DNA of 64,000 nt from Ceratobasidium sp. AG-K (GCA_037039685.1 JAWNGF010000004.1:2480001-2544000), one strand, 5' to 3'; numbered from the stretch's first letter, positions 1-12,778 are shown. The notes: a model not told the origin generated them from the letters alone. Numbers and translations are program-made.

Positions 1-2885
1 GGGGAAAGTGTCAGCTTCGTGAAGAGTCGACCTAAGGTCGAAGTACTTACGAGCCAACAACGAGAATGATATGCTTCATAGACATTCTATATCAAGTAGT
101 ATGAGCGAAAGATTCGAGCGAAGGGATGATGAGAATGGGGAACAGAGCATGCTGGGGTTTATATCCGCTAAAGGGGTAGCCAAACATCTACTGCGCTTAA
201 AATTACGAATTACAAGGCAGCCAATAACGATATGACCGTGCGCATACTTCCACCAAGGCCCCGTAAATAATCTCCGTCTTTATTCAACGCGACCAGCCAT
301 GCAAAAGAGAGCTGAATGATAAACATGAAATGATATATATCTTGAGAGTGAGGTGGGATGAATAGGTCAGCGAAGGCTCAGCCTCAAAAGTTGAGAGCGG
401 AAACAGTGTTTGTTTGTGCATGTAGCCTATGGAAAGTAACAGCCCAGCGTCTGGATGGGCCGACCCTCGAGCGGTCGACTCGATAGGCCGCGTTAGCCCC
501 GCATCCGGAGCGGGCTCGACGGGATGGACTCGTCTCGAATAAAATATCGAGGAGCCACATTCCGGAGAATAAGCTCTACCATCAGGGGAAAGGATGCCGA
601 TGAGTGGTACATTGCTCGCTTGGAAAGTGTCGTGTGCTCGCGGCAACCTAAAGCTCAAACTATCTCGTATGGTGAGCCACCAGTCCGCAACCCAACCGGG
701 CTTGTCTAGGGTTTGGTCGATCGCTGGTGGAATTTTCCTTACGCCATACAAAGGCACAACACGTGGAATCCGGGTGCGGGACGCGTAGTATACTGGCGAT
801 GACGTTTCTTTATCCAACAGCCGTCCAGAGACTGGCGATTCCGTCACATTCTCTCGGACTGGCACCTGCATCGCCTATGGGTACCCTGATGAGTCGATCC
901 TGATACAGGATACAGGCGCCAACCAGAACGCCATAGTGCACATACGCTGGCTCTATTGCATTCTCTTTGGATGGCACACCACTCCTCGCTGGCTCCGAAG
1001 CTCGCACCACACAGACTGAACCACTTCGGTTTTCTTTTCACGATGGCGCACATACTACATCTATCCCCCGAGATCAACCCATCTGAGTCTGGGGATACAC
1101 GCCTGCGACATTGTTGCTGAGCTGTTCCAAACGCATACAGGCTGCATTAACTCGGTCGCAATCCCTCCTGATGACATGCACATCATCTCGAGCCCGAGCA
1201 ACCATGGTATACAAGTGCTTGGCCTACCCTTGAGAAAGCCTGGTATCACATCCAGTAGTGAACGAACGAAGTTGTGAGACTCGGACATCCGACCAGAACC
1301 CGATCCAGCAGGCTCAATCTCTCAATGCATGCTTAGGTGGCAATAGCTTTATGGTTCGCTGCAACGGATGGGCCGCCGCTGAAAGTGGTGTATCACCGGA
1401 GCCCTCTGATTTTGCCTATCCACCTTACCCTCGCGGTTCGCTGGTGATGAAGGTATGGTACCGGCTCACGGAATTTGTACTGGGGGAACGACAGTCCAGA
1501 TGTTATATCTAATGATAGTAGTCTCGGTAAGTTTGACCAAGTGAGCTCACTTTTATAATGGTGTCCTAATTATGGCCATTTTTAGCGGTTGCTCGGTGCT
1601 TTGTAACGCTTAAAGCCGTGTGTCTCCCCACGCGTAAGTATTTTGTTTTGTAAGGATGTGAAAGCAATCATGGTTCGAACTAATTGCCCAACATTAATGT
1701 AGGGCCAAGGCAAATACACGGGGTGGCACTCCATCAGAGCATCCTGGCTTACCCACCCATTATTCCCGAACGGGGAGCGTTCATGTAAATGCCAGAATTA
1801 CCGCGTCTCATCTCGTACTAGTGATTTGAACCCAATGCCAAGCCTGACCTACGCGCCTAGCGTATCTGGGGCTGGGATGGCTTGTGTGTTCCCCTGTAAG
1901 CTGAGCATGGGTCAGAATCTAGTCATCAAACATAGTAAGAGCCATAGCATGTACGCTCTTCCCGACGTATTCCATTCAGAGGCAGCTCACAGCATTTATG
2001 TGCCGACTTACTAACATCCTCGTAACCCAGAGCTTGATTGTGGCCACGCGACATCCTCGATGGCGGTTTATCTCCAAAGTCCCTCAATCGAGGCAAGTGA
2101 ATCCGCCTTGTACGAAATACGCAGCAGCCAAGTGGAATGAATAGATCTACGTAGCCCCAACTTGCAGCTTCGTACACAGCCCTTCATGCCGCAATACGAG
2201 CAACCGTGACCAGTGCCAAGCGCGGCCTCCACTTGATCAACTGCGGAACTCATATTGGACGGCGTCCCCGCGGCCAGCACGGGGCGCATATTCCACGTAG
2301 AAAGGTCGCTTAGAACTCGTGCTTGTATGATTTGTAGGACAATATTCCAAGCCGCGACATGGGCTCCGTCGGGCTGCGCGTTCAGCCCAGTCCAGCACGT
2401 TGAAGGACGCTGAGTATAAATGATTTATTTAGCCTTGAGATGAACTCGGCTAAGCGTTCAAGCGTTATTGGAGAAGAACAGAGCGATGCTTGATGACTGT
2501 GGCAAAGAAACACTGCCTCGAGCCCGGCTCCGAATTCAGTCAGAGCCGGAATGTATGAGCGCTACTTCAGAGCTGGAACAACTACCAACTTAAACATTGA
2601 CTAACCACCTAATAATATTATACGATGAATTGGAGCATATGACCGACTACCGATACTAAATTAAACATATGTGTGCTGAAAAAGTGTATTAATCAAAGCT
2701 ACCGAGCATATACGCATGTAAACAGCATTGATTACTATTCCCGCCTAGATCGCGCCCTATTGGGCAACAAGTCCATCTATCTTACAAACGCAAACGACTG
2801 CATGTTTGATCGAAAATAACAAAAGGATAGTGCAAGTTCGAATCTCTCCATCCATACCATGTTTATCAACAGCAACAAAGCGACC
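1..2885. other. Stretch without recognisable gene
   Basis: No protein family can be recognised here on either strand. The longest open frame (minus, 284-871, 195 codons) has no familiar motif and no convincing splice continuation. A minus-strand frame near 2068-2289 contains a Cys-rich patch (HGCSYCGMKGCVRSCKLG) that loosely resembles a zinc knuckle, but the spacing does not fit the CCHC pattern. The stretch could hold a decayed mobile element or a lineage-specific gene; neither can be shown. Confidence 0.4.
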
Positions 2886-5800
2886 CTAGCCACGATAATT
2901 ACGCCCATTGTACGTCGAGTCGTCCACCCAATGCGAGCGAGCCCGAATCAACTTGGCAGGTCCATCGTCTGACGTGCGCCGTTCCGGGTCGGCAGATTGT
3001 CCACGCGGAGGAGGAGTGACACCCAGTCCTGGTGTAGGCGGCGCACCCCAACTACGCGACCCGCGCGAGTGGCGTTGTTGGTTCGGTTGGAGCGACGCGG
3101 GGGGTGCATTCGGGCCGCTGCCATACATTATTAGTGAATCGCTTGATTGAATGCATTATTGTACTCACCCAGCGCCCCAGCCTGCACCCGAGTTCCATGC
3201 TCCACTAGGCGCAGCGTTTCGGTTATACTCGGGCGGGACCCAGCTGCTGATACGCGCCTTGGACTTGTCGCGCGAGCCGCAGCAGCAGCGTCCGATGCAG
3301 CGGAGAATACCCCAGAGAATCATAAGCGCAATGATACCAACGATGACCGTAACAGGAATGGCGATCTGGAGGTTCGAGGTGTACCATGCCTTGGCAGTGT
3401 CGATTGCCGAGCCGGCTTGGCATCTGCCACCATTGCACGTTCCGCCATAACCTATAATGATTGTCAGTTTGCCGTGTGTATAGAATGGACGCGAGACGTA
3501 CCGCATGGGGACCCGTCGACGAGGCTGAGTTGCAAGACGACACACTGGTTCGAGGCCCTGGGATCTTGACACGAGACTTGGCAGCTCTGGTCGTTTCTCG
3601 ACGGGCAGGCACGAGTGAGGTTCAACGAAACGCCAGCGGTTTGACATTGCACTACTCCACCGTCAGCACTACCCCATCAAGCAAACGTGGGACTTACGAT
3701 CAGGGGACGTGCAAAGCCCAGCCGCGCACGCCAAATTCCCATCTCCACAGGACGTTCCTATCCCACGATCAATACCTCGCCCTTTACCTAAAGTACCCCA
3801 ACTCACCATTATCCGTCACCTGGTCCGCGGGGCAGCTTGCCGAAGTACCGGTACACATCTCGACCTTGTCGCACCTCGAATCACGCGAGGGCCTGCATAC
3901 GGTCGTGCTCGGGGCGAATTGGCAGCTATCGGTACAGCACGAGCTCGAGGCAGGATCACAGACGGCATTGTTGCGGAATTTGCAGGTCGCGCTGTCGCAA
4001 CAGGTCGAGTTGGTGCCGACACCAGGGTCGCAATCTGCGAGGGGGAAGATTAGTAAGCCAGTCGGCAAGGATGCCGGGATGAAACTAACCCTCTCCAGCC
4101 TCGACGATTCCATTCCCGCACATTTGCAACGAGATGGTCTGCGTGGCTGTATCAGCCTCTTGGAGGCAGGTCGAGTCGACGGAACCGGACAAGACCGAGC
4201 CTGCAATACAGTGGTTAGCGCCAGTGTCATGGAGATAGACGCTAGTCAATGAAAAACTCACAGATGTTCCCAATCGAACAAGGACTAAACAGACTCTCGC
4301 CAGAGCTGGAGACGGGGCTCATGATAAACTGCGACCCCGAGTCGCACGAGTCGCGCGTACGAGGGCAGCATGCCTGGGTCCCTGTACATCCCGACGTGCA
4401 CTGCGCCTCATCAGTCGCCTATTCAATCCCAATTCAATCCAAACTTACATCGTGCTGCAAGTGACCAAATCAATAACGACCCAAAAGGAAACAAAAAGAA
4501 CTCACGATAGCGCCAAAGTTGTGTCCAATCTCGTGTGCGACAACTTGCCACTCGGTTCGTCCGGCGGTGCTGACGGCGGTTCCGCTGACGACGTTGCCGG
4601 CCGACCCACTGGACTTGGTGTTGCAGACTTGTCCGAGCCAGGCGACGCCGACCTCGGTCCCGGTCGGGCAACCACTCATCAAATGCCATAAACCAGCGTT
4701 TGCACCTGCTCCTGAGGTGTGAGATCCACGCCAATCGGAAAAGAGAGAGAGGCGGTCGTTGAGCGTAATCGAGTCGGTGCAAGCGGCGTTCCATGCAGGG
4801 CTGGGGTTGCTCGTGGGGCAGGTCGGATCCTGGATGGCGAGCTCGACAATGCCAAGGGAAATATTGAACGTGGACTGCCATGTAATTTCCATTAGATTTA
4901 ATCAGTGGGTGACAAGGGAACGCACCTTGTACAGTGAGCTGGCCGTGTTCCAGTCGTTGAGAATCTGCGTCGTCGCACCCTGCACGCTCTGGTATTGCGC
5001 CGTATACACACAATCCGCGGCGACACCCATGTACACGAGCTTCTGCGTCTTTGAGCAACCTGCCGTGTTGCCGATCTGGTCCACAAAGCTGCGCGGGTCA
5101 GTGCCCGAACGACCGTGGACACAAAGGACTTACTTGGATGTCGAATTGGACCCAACCACATCGTCGCGCTTACCGAGGCGAGGAACAGGATCCATCAATC
5201 CGAATGGGTCGTACCATGCTGCGCTAGTGTCAGACTTTGGGGGATGGCCGGCTTTACGGACTGGGTGGTCAAAGTCGTTGTTGAAGTCGAGTGCGTCGTG
5301 CGAACAGGCAGCAGCCTCGGTGATCGGAGGCTTTTCCATGTCCGAGTCCCGGAATATCACCAGCCCTCCGTCCAACAGATCAACGTTCACATGGTCGGGA
5401 TGTACGTCCAAGTGGCCGCGAGTGCGGATGTAGTTGTCCCGAGTGAGGATGTGATAGACCTCGCCTAGTACTGAAAAGGCGCCCTCGTAGACTGGGGCGA
5501 TTCCGGCCTCGGGATCACCCTGGTTGTGCACCATGATACGAGCCCAACCAAGTTCACCGGGGGTAGGATCGTCCCATGGCCTTGACACTCCGCCGGCAGC
5601 ATCTTCTCGTAGGCGGTGGGCAGTCCATGCCTCGTCCATTACGGTGCCTTCAAACACATGGATTGACGAGCGCAATAACGGTGTTGTGCTTGATATTGAG
5701 CCGTCGGGGGCATAGTGTACTACTCGAGCAGCGGGGTGGATAAGGTCGTTGTTGGGTCGGAGGTGAAGTCGGTGGGTTCGGCCAAACGCAGACAGACTTA

Positions 5801-6055
5801 AGCGAAGCGAGTCGGTATGTCGCAGTGTCGGAGACTCGTATGAGCGAGTATATAGTTGTCCGGGGACTGGGTTTCGGGGCAGAATCTCCAGGGCAAGCGT
5901 CGATGGATGGCTCAGCCGCTTGAGTGGTCGAGGGGGAGCACTTGAACCTGCTGGCGATCAGCCACGCAAAATAATAGCAATAATGTTCTACACCTACCTG
6001 AAGCTGCAACGGCGAGCGCAAGCAGCGCACACAACGTTCGAGTGGGGGCCCACAT
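2886..6055 (-). CDS. ADAM family zinc metalloprotease with disintegrin domain (fungal ADM-B type), 12 exons
   Basis: Predicted membrane-anchored reprolysin-type sheddase of the cell surface. I joined exons 6055-5998, 5947-5134, 5088-4926, 4874-4506, 4454-4449, 4400-4262, 4200-4090, 4034-3807, 3757-3698, 3651-3502, 3451-3169 and 3117-2886, all with GT..AG introns. They sum to 2,613 nt, one frame of 870 residues. Domain order: signal peptide (MWAPTRTLCALLALAVAASG), prodomain, metalloprotease with HEIGHNFGAIHD, disintegrin domain starting CGNGIVEAGEDCDPG, Cys-rich segment, one transmembrane helix (IAIPVTVIVGIIALMILWG), then a Cys-rich juxtamembrane stretch and a Pro-rich tail of about 115 residues. 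The start ATG has a good context (CCACCATG) and opens the signal peptide. The third zinc-binding His and the following Asp come from a separate 6-nt exon. Family assignment is firm; the substrate is unknown. Confidence 0.93.
4449..4454 (-). other. 6-nt microexon of the ADAM gene encoding His-Asp of the zinc site
   Basis: On the minus strand the exon ending in GAI is followed by an intron GTGAGT...TTGCAG (4505-4455, 51 nt). Next comes CACGAT, then an intron GTAAGT...GCGCAG (4448-4401, 48 nt) with a CTGAT branch site, and then an exon starting TGC ACG TCG. Splicing yields HEIGHNFGAI-HD-CTSGC, which matches the metzincin HExxHxxGxxHD signature. Without these six bases the third zinc ligand is absent. 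Both flanking introns are phase 0, so skipping the exon would keep the frame. Confidence 0.85.
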
Positions 6056-7480
6056 GGTGGTGGATGGAACAGAAAGGATGACCGAGCGGTCCGGCTGGAT
6101 ATAAAAGTCCGAGTGAGGCAATGCCGTGGAAAGCCAAGACAACTCGTCAAGAGCGCCGGCGCTGTATGAAACTCCAGAAACACAACGAACGTAGCCCGAG
6201 AAACACAGGCAGAGAAAACGAGAGCTAAACGATCGAGGCGGCGTCCGGCTGGCAGAGGCAACGTGCAGACCGTCACAAGCGCCCAAATGGATGTGTTTCG
6301 GTCGTCAGGCAACGTCCTGCCACCTTCCTCTTACGACACAGTCCAGATTTATAATCCTACGACTAAATGCACTCTAGCTCAGGTCACCGCGGCTACCACT
6401 GTATGGGACGCATCGGTCGTGCTTGCCCCATACCAACCCTAAACATCACCTTGTCGACCACTCAAGCATATGCCCGGCCGCCTACTCGACCAGGGCCAAA
6501 CTTGTTCGCCTGCCCACACGTCTAACGGAAACTAACGGCATAACTGACAAACCTCCACTTGAAATGAACCATCTTGGCCGCAGTCGTCCGTCACCGCCTC
6601 GTTTGGCTGGGCATATGCATGAGGGGCTGGTCCAAAACGTTGCAGTTGGCTTGGGCATGACGAATGTGGCTGGATCGCTCAACGCCAGCTGAGGATCGTA
6701 CATGACGCCCGCGGCGCAGATCGATGGATCGGCCGCCGTCCCCAGGCCAGAATCGGCAGTTACGAGAAGGTCATATATACCGTAAGGGGATGTGTCCGGT
6801 GCCAAGCGGTTCCAGGCACCCATGTGCTCCGTTCTATTTACGCTGGCTTGGGTGTAGCTGGCAGTCGCATTGAGGTCGACGCCGACGCGCACCCTGCTTG
6901 TCCAAATACCCGAATTTGATACATTATTCTCGTTATCATCGAACACGCCATATCATCAAACCGTGATGCTCGTCAAGCACATTGTTCATGATGTTGTGCA
7001 CAGGTGTACCGCCTGAAATCCGACTTCAATCATCTGGCCAGAAATGCACAAAGTTAGTGTCGCGTAACGCCATTGTCGTCTCGAATAGCCCCATCTACCA
7101 TCGTTATGCAAATACGTCTGTCTGTATAAGTACAAAGTCTCGCCCCACTATACGTGAGTATCAGTTGTGCAAAGCCCGCTTATAAGTATATTTTACTCCA
7201 AGTTGGGTGTGTATCGTGGGCCCGCACATATGGGCTGATCTAACAGATACACATTTTTGGGTACGTGAGTACGGAAATATATCCTCCCTTTCTACATTCG
7301 CTCTCGGTGTTTCTTTCCATACCCGACTCACTTACTATATCATAGTGATTGGCCACCTAGGCGCTTGTTTGGCCGGAGGAAACTGGCAAATGCCCGAGAA
7401 ATGCCGTGCATACACGTGCGGGCCACACACCCTAACCACAACCGTATCATCAAAATCAGCTGTAAAGAAATTCAACTGTG
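6056..7480. other. Intergenic stretch with one unexplained minus-strand frame
   Basis: Between the ADAM start and the STAND gene lies 1.4 kb. The only sizeable frame is on the minus strand at 6482-6946 (154 codons, beginning MFDDNENNVSNSGIWTS). It is Asn/Thr-rich with segments such as YGIYDLLVTADSGLG and could be an exon of a secreted protein, but I recognise no family and found no signal peptide or partner exon. The rest shows no feature I can support. Confidence 0.3.
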
Positions 7481-10400
7481 ATGGAGCCTTCGGCTTCCAA
7501 ATCTAAGCGTAGCGTTCGCAAGTACCTGCGCAAAAGTGTAGATAAACTCTTTGGATCGTCGCCCACTCCGGGAGCATCGTCCCAGCAACCTTCTCGAGCG
7601 CCAAGCGTTCAATCGACTGATTCACTCCCTGTATCGACTGATCAAAATACTACTACACCTCATAATGACGACGCAGCACCAGTTGCTGTAACCACACCAT
7701 TATTAACCAAGGTCGCATCGGCGTCACCAGTTGCCCCTCCAGTCTCAGCGAGCTTGCCAAACGAGGCTCCTGTGTCATCGAACCACCGGCAATTGCTCTA
7801 TCCCCCCCAATCACTGAATCTCTCCCCATTATCGAACTTTCTCCACCTGCCCAAGTTTTCTCGACTGTTGGACCACCCACGACCATTTAACTTCCCAGGG
7901 CCCCGAAGATCCCAACTGTGAACGATATCCAAGCCGTCTCAATTGTTCCTACCGGTCATCACCCTGTCGGTCCCACGTCCCCGGTAGCCGAAATGGCATC
8001 ACCGGAGTATGGAAAGGGCTCGACACCGCGCTTCGTGTGTTACGCACAACCACGAACGTATTCCCCCCCATTCAGTCAGCAATCGGCGCTTTCCTCCCTT
8101 GTCTAGATATCATACAGGCAAGTTGGTTTGGTCGACTGCAATGAAGCCTTTAGTCAATAACGCCGTTCTTCAGGAGGCGTCTCGGAATCGCCAAGAATAC
8201 GAGCAGATTGCAACTGAACTAGCATCGCTCACTGAAAGTCTAGCACAACGCCTGAATATTTCAACTTCTGCCCGCATGTCCGACTCCATCGCCAAAATCG
8301 CGCGGTGAGCGCTATGGCAGGGGCGCTTCATATATATCACTAACATGGTATGAAGAGGTATCGAAGAGCAATGCAAGTTGATCGACAGCAAGAGAGATCG
8401 GGGAATAGGTAGCCATATACTGGAAGCAGACACAGAGATGGACGAAATAGCCAGTGCTACCGTCAGATTCAGTCACTGTTTCGACAGCTACAGGTACATT
8501 CACTACTGGATGAAGGTGGGCGCATGCTGAAGTCTGAGCAGGTTGATGCTAGCTTGAGCATCTGGAGCATTGTCAACGACCAGATGACAGTATGTCCACC
8601 CTAGGGAGCATTTACATTCCGATACTTAACGTGTTCTCAGGATACACGAATTGCAAAATTGTCCCCAGTCAGGTTAGCTAGCTATGACTCCAAGATATCC
8701 ACCGGCATCGGTCGGAGGACCTGCACCGAAGGCACTCGCACGGCCATATTGCTGGGACTCAACAACTGGTTGCATGACCCCAAAGCAGCTGATATCTACT
8801 GGATGAACGGCATGGCAGGCACCGGCAAGACAACAATCGCATGCACGTTTGCAGAGGCATTGGAGGAGCGGAAGGAGCTAGCAGCGAGCTTCTTCTGCAC
8901 GCGCACCGTTCCTGAGTGTCGGGACGTCAACAGGATCATACCTACGATTGCATATCAGCTCGCACAGTACTCGATCCCGTATCAGTCAGAACTATCTCAG
9001 GCGCTCGGCAGTAACCCTGACATCGGGGCGAAGAACGTTGCGAAGCAGTTTGAACGACTACTGAAGGGGCCACTGCTGAAGGTTAAGGATGCTATACCAA
9101 GCCCACTCGTGGTGACGATCGATGCGCTGGACGAGTGCGACGACATGGCTGAGGTGGAGCTCCTGCTTTCTGTACTTCTCAAGTATGCGGTGGATTTACC
9201 GCTCAAGTTTTTCGTGACTAGCCGACCGGAACCGGAGATCTACAACAGGATGCTAGCTCGTGGTCAGGGCCAGCGCACGGTGATGCACCTACATGAGGTG
9301 GAAAAGTCGCTAGTACAGGCCGATATTGAGCTGTACCTCGAGACAGAGCTCGAGTCCGTGTCGACAACAGATGCCCAGGTTAAGGAGCTTGCACGCCGGT
9401 CTGGGACGCTATTCATCTATGCAGCCACCCTGGTACGCTATATTCGATTTCGCAAGGCGCAGGCAGATCCCCAACGGCGCCTGCGTGACGTACTCTCGAT
9501 GTTTCCAGCAACCAACCGACAATATGCAGAAGTTGATGCATTGTATGCAGCTGTTATTAAGGTCGCACTGGACGAGGATGGGTTGATACCCGAAGAGGTG
9601 GAATGTGTGCGCTGCGTTCTGCAGGCGGTAGTATGTGCACAGGAGCCGGTGTCAGTCGAGGTGATAGCTGCATTGACAGGATTGAACAGTGCAACACAAG
9701 TGTTGGCCGCGCTGCAACCTCTGAGAGCAGTGCTGTATTGCTCAGAAACTACGGGACTTGTATCAACTATGCATGCATCTTTCTCCGACTTCCTTTTTGA
9801 TGAAGCCCGATCTGGACCGCTCTATTGCAACTTGGCTACACAAAACGAGCTGGTGACTCGTAGCTGCTTCAACATAATGAAATTACAACTCAAATTCAAT
9901 ATATGCGGACTAGAATCATCCTTCGTACCTGACTGCGATGTGGAAGGTCTAGACGCACGAGTAGAGCAAACTATATCCCCTGCCCTATGGTATGCCTGTC
10001 GCTACTGGAGCCATCACCTGGCGTTCTCAATCAACTCTTCTGACGGGTTATCCGCGCTACTCAAGGATTTCTTACTGATTCGGCTCTTATTCTGGATGGA
10101 GGTACTGAATCTGAAGCGCGAGATCGGCACAGCTATGGGCATACTACTCACGGCAAGGGCATGGATACATGTAAGTTAAATGCGACGCTTGTGCAAATGT
10201 GCAGATATCAGGCAGTTGACTAAACACATGCAATATTTATAGGTTGGGAATCCGCTCGGAGATAGGCTAGCGAGGCTAACTGAAGACGCCTGGAACTTTG
10301 TGACCATATTTGCGACCAATGCAGTTTCAATGAGCACTCCGCATATCTATATATCCCTACTCCCGTTATGTCCCAAACCCAGCTCTGTGTTCGAGGAGTA

Positions 10401-12510
10401 CTGGAACAGAACGAGAGGTCTAATCAAAGCAACCGGTAGTGCAACGCAGAGAGGAGGAGCGTCAACACTCACAAAATGGGAAACCGGGTCACCGGTTCTT
10501 GCGCTATCGTATTCGCCAGGTGGCGCTTCCATTGCGATTGGGCACGACGATGGGACCATTACAGTACGGAACGTGCATAGCAGAACGTCCATCATGGGTC
10601 CGTTCAAGGGTCACACGGAGGCGGTTAAATCAGTCGCATATTCACCTGACGGGACTCGAATCGCCTCTGGCTCTTGGGACATGACAATTCGAGTCTGGAA
10701 TGCACACGACGGTACACTCATTGCTGGGCCGTTCACAGGTCACACTGGCCGTATTCAGTCAGTTTCATACTCACCTCATAGCACGTACATTGCCTCTGGC
10801 TCCTTTGACATGACTGTTCGAATTTGGAACACACACAATGGCGTGCCTGTGGGTAACCCACTTGAGGGACACACTGGTCCTGTCAACTCGGCGGTATATT
10901 CACCAGATGGTACACGCATCGTCTCCGGTTCTTCAGACAAAACCATTCGAGTTTGGGACACGCAGAACGACACGTCTGTCACTGGCCCGTTCAAGGGTCA
11001 CACCGGTTCGGTCAACTCAGTCGCATACTCACCCGACGGCACTCGCATCGTCTCCGGCTCTTCTGACAAGACCGTTCGAGTCTGGAATGCAGACAACGGC
11101 ACATCTATCGCTGGCCCCCTTACAATGCACACTGGCATGGTCCAGTCGATTGCATTTTCGCCCGACGGCACGCGCATAGTCTCCGGTTCTTCGGACAAGT
11201 CCATTTGCATCTGGAATGCGTGTGGTTCTGTGCTCACTTTTGGTCTGTTAAAGGCTCATACCGACTCAGTCCAATCCGTTGTGTGCTCTTCTGACGGTAG
11301 TTCTATTTTCTCTGGCTCTTATGACAAGAGTGTTCGAGTCTGGAGTATGCCCCGCAGCGGGCGTACCGCTAGTCCGTTCGAATGCACAGCTCACACCACT
11401 CCGATGCTGTCAGTTGCATACTCACCCGACGGCACTCGCATCGTCTCTGGCTCTTGGGACGAGACCATTCGAGTCTGGAACGCACACGATGGCACGCTCG
11501 TCGCAGGTCCGCTCGAGGGTCACACTGGCTCGGTCAATTCAGTTGCATACTCACCCGACGGCACTCGCATCATCTCTGGCTCCGATGACATGACCATTCG
11601 AGTCTGGAACGCGCATGATGGCACGCTTGTTACAGGTCCGCTAAAAGGCCACACTAGGTTGGTCAATTCAGTTGCATACTCACCCGACGGCACTCGCATC
11701 ATCTCTGGCTCCGATGACATGACCATTCGAGTCTGGAACGCGCATGATGGCACGCTTGTTACAGGTCCGCTAAAAGGCCACACTAGCTTGGTCAATTCAG
11801 TTGCGTACTCACCCGACGGCACTCGCATCGTCTCTGGCTCTTATGACAAGACCATCCGAGTCTGGAACGCACACGATGGCACGCTCGTCGCAGGTCCGCT
11901 AGAAGGTCACACCGGCTCGGTCAAATCAGTCACATACTCACCCGACGGCACTCGCATCGTCTCTGGCTCTTATGACAAGACCATTCGAGTCTGGGACGCA
12001 CACGATGGCATGCTCGTCGCAGGTCCGCTCGAGGGTCACACCGGCTTGGTCGAATCAGTCACATACTCACCCGACGGCACTCGCATCGTCTCTGGCTCGA
12101 ATGACAAGACCATTCGAGTCTGGGACGCACATGATGGCACGCTCGTCGTAGGTCCGCTCAAGGGTCACACTGGCTCGGTCAGATCAGTTGCATACTCACC
12201 CGACGGCACTCGCATCGTCTCTGGGTCTGATGACAAGGACATTCGGGTCTGGGGTGTGCAACAGCGCTCCTCTCCTGCCACCCTATCTGTGGAGCCTCCC
12301 AAGTTAAGCAACCCAGTTGCTAATGACGGATGGATCATGGACGCGGACAGGAACCTACTCTTTTGGGTACCACCCGAGCTTAGATTTGCTTTCATCACTT
12401 TATGCCGAGACTGTGTGCTTCTCATTGACGGTAAAAATGGTAGTTTGGGTGTTGATTATGGCGCTATGTTGTTTGGCCCATGCTGGGATCAGTGCTATCT
12501 GTTGGAATAG
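7481..12510 (+). CDS. NACHT STAND protein with 14 WD40 repeats (HET-E-like), N-terminal part frame-disrupted
   Basis: Likely a signal-transducing NTPase of the fungal non-self recognition (HET-E/HET-D) class. Exons: 7481-8117, 8174-8304, 8356-8493, 8542-8589, 8641-10170, 10243-12510. The N-terminal part starts MEPSASKSKRSVRKYLRKS and is Ser/Pro-rich. The NACHT domain shows Walker A GMAGTGKTT, Walker B LVVTIDALDEC and the downstream FVTSRPE motif. The last exon encodes 14 WD40 units of 43 residues (consensus GHTGSVNSVAYSPDGTRIVS), enough for two seven-bladed propellers, then a conserved-looking tail (NDGWIMDADRNLLFWVPPE). In exon 1 the plausible coding path changes frame near 7795-7808 and again near 8005, with a TAA near 7890. 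Exon 4 (8356-8493) also changes frame near 8435-8450. The NACHT-WD40 part is intact. The breaks may be real decay or sequencing error. Confidence 0.82.
10589..12260 (+). repeat. Tandem array of 129-bp WD40-coding units
   Basis: Most of the last exon of the STAND gene is a direct repeat of about 129 bp (43 codons), 13 full units after a diverged first blade. Units 11521-11649 and 11650-11778 differ by my count at only three positions; units further upstream are more diverged. The pattern fits recent duplication or gene conversion within the array. Confidence 0.85.
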
Positions 12511-12778
12511 TTCTCATATTGACATTTGTGTCTACTTTATGAAACCAAATTTCAACCCCGTTGGTGATGGTGCGCATAGTTTTGTGGAAGCTATTGGGAT
12601 ACGTTAGTTTGGCGATGAAAAGTCATCCCTTGATTGCCGTGCAGCAAGTACCTGAATTCGCCAAAATGACGTCCTAGGCAACGTCCATTGTCGAGCCTCA
12701 TTCCTTCATCGTCCGCAGTTCGACGCTTACCAGACCTAGCGCCAGTCGCGGTCCCCAGCTTGGTCCTGAACCCGGTGG
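12511..12778. other. Short spacer between the two STAND copies
   Basis: It begins just after the stop of the intact copy. I see no gene, and the junction with the decayed copy is gradual, with the first recognisable homology around 12790. Confidence 0.5.

Noticed and set aside
284..871. 195-codon minus-strand frame near the left edge
   Set aside because: No domain, no neighbouring exon and no conserved-looking pattern; length alone is weak support.
2829..2855. tRNA-like T-loop (AGTTCGAATCT, box-B-like)
   Set aside because: The flanking bases do not form a T stem, and no matching acceptor or D arm is found about 60 bases upstream, so it is not called as a tRNA or SINE.
4401..4448. Alternative 30-nt intron ending at TAG with ATDEAQ retained in the ADAM protein
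   Set aside because: Thirty nucleotides is too short, and the 48-nt intron has a proper CTGAT branch site and gives the family sequence HDCTSGC.
10347..12425. Long antisense and out-of-frame ORFs across the WD40 array
   Set aside because: They recur with the 129-bp period and are shadows of the repeat, not genes.
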